Below are positions 13,382 through 17,971 of a stretch of DNA of 17,971 nt, one piece after another. A program made the translations under genes and the position numbers. Position 1 is the stretch's first letter, and each line of letters begins with the position of its first letter. The notes beneath the pieces were generated by a model. It made no database searches. It worked only from the letters and a program-made list of their open reading frames with translations, and was not told where the DNA came from. This stretch comes from Flavobacteriaceae bacterium UBA4166 (GTDB taxonomy: Bacteria; Bacteroidota; Bacteroidia; Flavobacteriales; Flavobacteriaceae): NCBI GenBank assembly GCA_002379985.1, contig DFVG01000034.1, positions 524 through 18,494 of the forward strand. Direction: 5' to 3'.

Positions 13382-16300
13382 CTATGGCTTCGGAGTGAAG
13401 GTGAACACTTCAAGAGGCGCGTTATTGCTCACTACTATATAATGTTCTCTTCCATTGATGGTAATACGCTCCATATCTTTCGCATCGCGATCAATGAATG
13501 GATCGTATTCGTTGCTATATTCAAAATTACCGGCTCCATTACCTAATAATACATAGCCGTAGTTACTGTCATATCGGATGGTCTCTACTTCGGCATCATA
13601 GATTGCACCTACGCCCATAATATCCATATTCCCATCGTTGTTGAAATCTCCCGGAAGAAGTGCTAGAGTAGGTCCTGTTTGTACTTGATTGGGTAGTTTT
13701 TTGGTTTTGAAGGTCCCATTGCCTTGATTCTCTACATAAATGGTCTCAAACATGTGCGCCATCAATTGAAAGGCATCCTTTAGCTTATCTTCACCATAAA
13801 TGTCCTTCATCTCCAAACTGGCAAATTCTTTATAGGTCTCAATTTTTTCTAACAAGTAAGGGTTTTGTTCGCTGCTACATTCTTTTCCGCGAACCGGCAC
13901 CATGCGTCCTTCGTTGATCTTACTTAACGCTACATCGAAGCTACCATTATTGTCAAAATCCTTTCCGTAGATATAGATTGGTTTTTCCTTTTTGGGTTGA
14001 AATTTGTTGTTCTTTCCAATATTTCCTAAGACGTAGTCTTCGTCACCGTCACCGTCAAAATCAGCTGCGGTTACACTAAACCACCAGCCTTCTGTCTTTT
14101 CTAATCCCTTGATATTTTGAGCAGGAGCAAAGCTTCCGTTATTGTTAGTATAGAGGGTAGGAGCCATCCATTCGCCCACGGTAAGAATATCGAGATCCCC
14201 ATCGTTGTCGTAATCTGTAAAGATGGCTTCAGAAACCATTCCGGCCTCCGATAGGGCATTATTTTGAGGTGTCGCATCGGTAAAGTTACCATTGTCATTT
14301 CGCAATAGATACGAACGTGGCGATAGTGGATATTTAGCAGGAACCACATTTCCGCCTACAAACAGATCAAGGTCCCCGTCACCGTCATAATCTCCGGCTG
14401 AAATACTTTTCCCGGATACGAGCATTTTTGGAAGTCGTTGTGTGGCCGTTGAAAAATTTCCTTTTCCATCATTAAGATACAATCGATCTTGCAATAGAGA
14501 GCTGTCTTCTTTTAATTCGTATCCGGCACTAACCACATATAGATCGTTGTCGCCATCACCATCAGCATCAAAGAACAGTGCATTCGCATCTTCAAATCCG
14601 GCCTCTTTTTGCCACAGCGCAGTATTGGTTTTACGGAATGTTCCATTCGCTTGTTGTGTGTACAAGGCTGCAGGAGCACCGGCTGCATTTCCTACGAAGA
14701 AATCTTCTAAGCCATCTCCATTCACGTCGGCCTTTGCAACCCCGGTGCCTTTTGTGGATTGTTTCTGCGGAATTAAAAGCTGTAAGCTAAAATCATTAAA
14801 ATCGTTTTCTTGATGTTGATAATCCACTCCCAGTTGCGCTACATCTTGCGATTGTTTGAGTCCTTTGTACTTTCGAAGCGCTAGGTTATTATTTTCCGCG
14901 GAAGCGTAATCAACGGTGATCCGTTGGTTTCCGGAAACATTGGTTAAAGTAGATACTTTTCCATCAGGCCATTCTATGAGTACTTCTTCCATTTCCGGTG
15001 AATCTCCTAACCCGAAATGCAAGATTTGAGGAACAGAAGATTGAAAACCGCGTGTGATGTAAAGTTTCTGATATTGTGTTTGCGCTGATTGTTTCACATA
15101 AACGGACGCACCAATTCCTAAGCGATTATTTTCAGGGCCTTTAAAATCGAATTGAACATAATGTTGGTTAGAATTGTTTTTGTACAAGCCAATATTATCG
15201 TTGACATTATTAACGATGAGATCTAGGTCGCCGTCGTTGTCAAAATCAGCATACGCTGCTCCGTTGGAGAAGTTGGGATCGTTGAGTCCCCATTCGTCGA
15301 TCACTTTAGAGAAGGTGAGGTCTCCGTTATTTTTATAGATGTAATTGTCAAGTTTCTGTGAAGGCATTAAATCAAGAACAGCCTCCAAGGTCATCGATTC
15401 ACCGCGCGCATTTCGAGCTTTAAGTTCATTCCTAAAATCCTGATTGTTATAATCTTTATAAACACCATTGCTAATGAAGATGTCTTTGAGTCCGTCGTTA
15501 TCAAAATCTGCTAATAAAGGTGCCCAACTCCAGTCGGTCTTTACGACTCCGCTCAATTGACCGGTTTCTTGGTATTTTCCATTTCCTTTATTGTAATGAA
15601 GCATATTGGCCATATACGCATGATGGTAACCTACCTGTACCATGCTCATAAAATTCTCGGTACTCATGGACGCCATATTTTCCTTGCTTCGGGCGTAATT
15701 TTCAGCGAGCATATCTACGGTGATGAGGTCGGGATGTAAGTTGTTGTCTAGATCGGCATAATCACTTCCCATACTATTAAAGGAGATGTGATTCATTCTA
15801 TTATTAATTTCGTTCTTGAACGTTCCGTCTTGCTGGTTGATGTACATTTGGTCTGGTTCCAGATAGTCATTAGAGACATAAATATCATCCCAGCCATCAT
15901 TATTAAAATCGCCAACTGCTGCTGCAAGTCCCCAAGCCTTGTTGTAGAGCCCGGCTTCTGCGGTCACTTTCGTAAATCGAGTACCGTCATTGCGATAAAG
16001 TTGGTCACTGGTAACTTCCTCTATTTGCCGTTGAATTTCACCACTAATTCTTGAATTATTTTTGAAATCGTAGCGATAATTCAATACGTACAGGTCTAGG
16101 TCGCCATCTTTGTCATAGTCTAAAGGATATACTTGGGTGGTATATCCGGGATCATCAATACCCCATTGTTTCGCTTCTTCTTTGAACGTCCCATCTTGTT
16201 GATTGACAAATAGTTTGTTACGGCGTCCGTCATCGCTATCCAAAGACCCTGCTTTGCTTACGTAGATGTCTAACCAACCGTCGTTGTTGACGTCTAGCAT

Positions 16301-16681
16301 GGTCACACCTGTTTTGAACCCTTGATAATCTTCTGTTTTAGAGGCGGACGTAATATCTTCGAACTCAAAATTTCCTTTGTTCTTATACAATTTGTTCGGT
16401 CCAAAATTGGCGGTCAGGTAAATGTCTTGAAGTCCGTCGTTATCAATATCGCCCACCGCAACGCCGGCTCCGGTATAAAGGTAGGGGTAGTTCAGGAAGT
16501 TGAATTCCAGGTCTTCACGGATCATATTTTTGAAGGAAATATTTGATTGATCCGTGCCAATTTTCGTGAAGCGTTTGGAGGCGCCATCGGTGAGCGCTCC
16601 ATCGCGTGATTGGGTCTTGGTTTCAGAGGAACAAGAAGCCAAGAGAAGGCCTAAAATACAGGGTAGAAGAAATCGAAACAT
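13382..16681 (-). CDS. Large FG-GAP/VCBS lipoprotein with ASPIC-UnbV domain
   Basis: A 1099-residue surface lipoprotein. The signal peptide MFRFLLPCILGLLLASCSS has lipobox LLASC, lipidated Cys at residue 17. The N-terminal half has seven FG-GAP/VCBS repeats with calcium-loop-like cores, among them GDIDNDGLQDIYL, LDYDKDGDLDLYV and ADFDNDGDLDLIV. An ASPIC/UnbV domain follows at about 520-600 (GIGASVYVKQS, GFQSSVPQILHFGLGD, VLIEWPDGKVSTL). The C-terminal half has seven more repeats, for example ADVNGDGLEDFFV, GDYDGDGDLDLFV and GDFNNDGNMDIMG. This suggests two beta-propellers joined by the ASPIC module. Related proteins in Bacteroidota often accompany SusC/SusD nutrient-uptake pairs; none lies in the window. 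There is no T9SS tail, consistent with lipid anchoring. The ATG at 16679-16681 is set by the signal peptide. Binding target is unknown. Confidence 0.88.
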   Translation of the reverse strand: MFRFLLPCILGLLLASCSSETKTQSRDGALTDGASKRFTKIGTDQSNISFKNMIREDLEFNFLNYPYLYTGAGVAVGDIDNDGLQDIYLTANFGPNKLYKNKGNFEFEDITSASKTEDYQGFKTGVTMLDVNNDGWLDIYVSKAGSLDSDDGRRNKLFVNQQDGTFKEEAKQWGIDDPGYTTQVYPLDYDKDGDLDLYVLNYRYDFKNNSRISGEIQRQIEEVTSDQLYRNDGTRFTKVTAEAGLYNKAWGLAAAVGDFNNDGWDDIYVSNDYLEPDQMYINQQDGTFKNEINNRMNHISFNSMGSDYADLDNNLHPDLITVDMLAENYARSKENMASMSTENFMSMVQVGYHHAYMANMLHYNKGNGKYQETGQLSGVVKTDWSWAPLLADFDNDGLKDIFISNGVYKDYNNQDFRNELKARNARGESMTLEAVLDLMPSQKLDNYIYKNNGDLTFSKVIDEWGLNDPNFSNGAAYADFDNDGDLDLIVNNVNDNIGLYKNNSNQHYVQFDFKGPENNRLGIGASVYVKQSAQTQYQKLYITRGFQSSVPQILHFGLGDSPEMEEVLIEWPDGKVSTLTNVSGNQRITVDYASAENNNLALRKYKGLKQSQDVAQLGVDYQHQENDFNDFSLQLLIPQKQSTKGTGVAKADVNGDGLEDFFVGNAAGAPAALYTQQANGTFRKTNTALWQKEAGFEDANALFFDADGDGDNDLYVVSAGYELKEDSSLLQDRLYLNDGKGNFSTATQRLPKMLVSGKSISAGDYDGDGDLDLFVGGNVVPAKYPLSPRSYLLRNDNGNFTDATPQNNALSEAGMVSEAIFTDYDNDGDLDILTVGEWMAPTLYTNNNGSFAPAQNIKGLEKTEGWWFSVTAADFDGDGDEDYVLGNIGKNNKFQPKKEKPIYIYGKDFDNNGSFDVALSKINEGRMVPVRGKECSSEQNPYLLEKIETYKEFASLEMKDIYGEDKLKDAFQLMAHMFETIYVENQGNGTFKTKKLPNQVQTGPTLALLPGDFNNDGNMDIMGVGAIYDAEVETIRYDSNYGYVLLGNGAGNFEYSNEYDPFIDRDAKDMERITINGREHYIVVSNNAPLEVFTFTPKP

Positions 16682-16705
16682 AAGGTGCGTACATTAGTTG
16701 AAACA

Positions 16706-16713
16706 CAAATATA
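16706..16713 (-). promoter_or_regulatory. Candidate promoter of the large FG-GAP lipoprotein gene
   Basis: The minus strand reads TATATTTG, a full match to TAnnTTTG, 24 bases before the ATG. No TTG -33 element is evident at the right spacing, so confidence is moderate. Confidence 0.5.
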
Positions 16714-16793
16714 AAAAACTTTAGATACCGTTAGTCGTGAAGTGTAAATATCTATGGCAAAGTCAAGTGTCTGCCAGATTTGAACTAAAAAAA

Positions 16794-16823
16794 TTGTGCT
16801 ATCGGTTTTTTTTGGTATTTTCG
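16794..16823 (+). promoter_or_regulatory. Candidate promoter of the HYR-domain gene
   Basis: TTG at 16794-16796 and TATTTTCG at 16816-16823, one mismatch to TAnnTTTG, are 19 bases apart. The ATG follows 35 bases later. With the opposite-strand box at 16706, this intergenic region seems to hold two divergent promoters. Confidence 0.5.
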
Positions 16824-16858
16824 TCGCTTATTAACTATTCTATTTTAAATATTCAATT

Positions 16859-17971
16859 ATGAAGAAAATTACTTTTCTGTTATTGTGTTTTGTTCTTTCC
16901 TTTGGGGTGCATGCACAACAACTTAATGGGACTTCATCAAATAATGATGTGGGTCCTACCCCAGTTAAGTCTGATCTTTCCCAGTTGGAAGGCCTTGCGA
17001 ACAGAACGTCTCGGATGGCCAACAATGTGCTGTTTTTAGAAGGGTCTCCAGACCCTACTTGGGAAGCAGATGTGGTGAACAAACTTACTGCTGCTGGTAT
17101 TCCTACCGTAGACCTTTTTGACATAGATGCAGCTACTCCAACCTTAGCAATGTTACAAATGTATGATGTTGTTATACTTTCTACCGATGGGGCTGCACTT
17201 GACCCTGTAGGATTAGGAAATGTGGTTGGTCAGTATGTGGATGCTGGTGGACATGTTGTGAATATGATGTTTGCAGTTAATTCAAATGTAGGAAACTTTA
17301 GCATTGACTATGGATTATTGCCAGATGCCAATTTCGCTAGTGGTTCGCAATCTCTTGGAACCATTTATGACGCAGGACATCCTGTTATGCAGGGGGTTAC
17401 CACTTTTAGTAACTTTGTTTCAGGCTCGGGTTACTTGGCGACTGGAACGGTGCGTCCAGGTGCCACTTTGTTGGCTGACTATGGCGATGGTACCCCATTG
17501 GCAATCATTGCTGAAAATTACGGAGCCTCCGGAACGGCTCGAATGGTTTATCTAAACTTTTATACACCGTCATCAGATACCGGAAGAGCTGATTTCTGGG
17601 ATGCTAGCACCGATGGTGTTGCCCTTATGGTAAATAGCCTAAACTGGGCTGCAGGTGCTGTTGGAATGCCTCCAATCATCTCTTGTCCTGCCGACATCAT
17701 GGCCGACACCGATCCTGGTGTTTGTAATGCAGTAGTAAACTTTGCAGATGCAGTTGCCATCGATCCTGATGGAGGAACGGTAACCGTTACACAGACCATG
17801 GGCCCAACTAGTGGTTCTATGTTCCCAACGGGAGATACTATTGTAGAATTTACAGCAACCGATGATGAAGGTGATACGGCTACGTGCCAGTTTACGGTAA
17901 CAGTAACCGATAACGAAGCGCCTGTGGCGGTTTGTATGGACATTACCTTAGAAGTAGATCCTGTAACCGGA
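16859..17971 (+). CDS. Secreted HYR-domain protein (partial, runs off window)
   Basis: An exported, probably multi-domain surface protein; 371 codons are visible with no stop before the end. The signal peptide is MKKITFLLLCFVLSFGVHAQ. Residues about 55-265 form a mixed alpha/beta region: NNVLFLEGSPDPTWE, then MYDVVILSTDGAALDP, YVDAGGHVVNMMF, and later GTARMVYLNFYTPSSD. This resembles class I glutamine-amidotransferase-like or ThuA-like folds, although no catalytic Cys-His pair is evident. Residues about 272-352 are a HYR (hyalin repeat, Ig-like) domain: PIISCPADI, FPTGDTIVEFTATDDEGDTA, CQFTVTVTDNEAPV. The start of a second unit (VCMDITLEVD) is cut by the window edge. HYR arrays in Bacteroidota are typical of large T9SS-secreted adhesin-like proteins; the missing C-terminus could confirm this. 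Opposite-strand open frames over this gene are shadows. Confidence 0.85.
   Translation, partial: MKKITFLLLCFVLSFGVHAQQLNGTSSNNDVGPTPVKSDLSQLEGLANRTSRMANNVLFLEGSPDPTWEADVVNKLTAAGIPTVDLFDIDAATPTLAMLQMYDVVILSTDGAALDPVGLGNVVGQYVDAGGHVVNMMFAVNSNVGNFSIDYGLLPDANFASGSQSLGTIYDAGHPVMQGVTTFSNFVSGSGYLATGTVRPGATLLADYGDGTPLAIIAENYGASGTARMVYLNFYTPSSDTGRADFWDASTDGVALMVNSLNWAAGAVGMPPIISCPADIMADTDPGVCNAVVNFADAVAIDPDGGTVTVTQTMGPTSGSMFPTGDTIVEFTATDDEGDTATCQFTVTVTDNEAPVAVCMDITLEVDPVTG

Noticed and set aside
17560..17943. Minus-strand 127-codon frame over the HYR gene
   Set aside because: It is the antisense of Thr/Val/Asp-rich HYR coding sequence; the plus-strand frame has a signal peptide and a domain match.
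1..17971. CRISPR arrays, insertion sequences, prophage or defence genes
   Set aside because: No regularly spaced repeats, transposase or integrase motifs or terminal inverted repeats were found by eye. The repeats seen are protein-coding FG-GAP and low-complexity units.

Overview
This window looks like the chromosome of a member of the Bacteroidota, most likely Flavobacteriaceae. Base composition is moderately AT-rich. Several promoters match the Bacteroidota pattern (TTG about 19 bases upstream of TAnnTTTG), and Shine-Dalgarno sequences are mostly absent. There is a type IX secretion (T9SS) C-terminal sorting domain, a bTHX small ribosomal protein, and an archaeal/eukaryotic-type prolyl-tRNA synthetase. 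I cannot assign a genus.

Layout from left to right. At 1-335 (-) is the first part of folE. At 476-3051 (-) an apparent two-gene envelope operon encodes a Trp/Tyr/Gly-rich and Arg/Ser-rich lipoprotein followed by a FadL/OmpP1-type outer-membrane protein. At 3171-5067 (+) lie proS, then tRNA-Glu(TTC) and rpsT, the last two apparently from one promoter. At 5142-6593 (-) is coaD-ddl, and at 6690-8340 (+), divergent from it, are a PASTA-domain membrane protein and an RluD-type pseudouridine synthase. At 8390-10144 (-) is a secreted eight-repeat FG-GAP protein with a T9SS tail, and at 10449-11309 (-) an orphan lipoprotein. At 11620-13043 (+) yaaA overlaps a uracil-DNA-glycosylase-family gene by one base. 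At 13046-13303 (-) two abutting 42-codon genes encode an unknown Lys-rich protein and bTHX. At 13382-16681 (-) is a 1099-residue FG-GAP/ASPIC-UnbV lipoprotein. At 16859-17971 (+) a secreted HYR-domain protein runs off the window.

The window mixes housekeeping genes (cofactor, translation, cell wall, DNA repair) with envelope and secreted proteins. I see no CRISPR array, transposase, phage gene or integrase. The least ordinary element is around 12974-13303: a small ribosomal operon whose apparent terminator, a perfect 16-bp stem plus a T run, lies entirely inside the coding sequence of the convergent glycosylase-family gene. Other points of interest are the low-complexity lipoprotein paired with an outer-membrane barrel, the kinase-less PASTA protein divergent from ddl, and the coupling of yaaA to a glycosylase-family gene.
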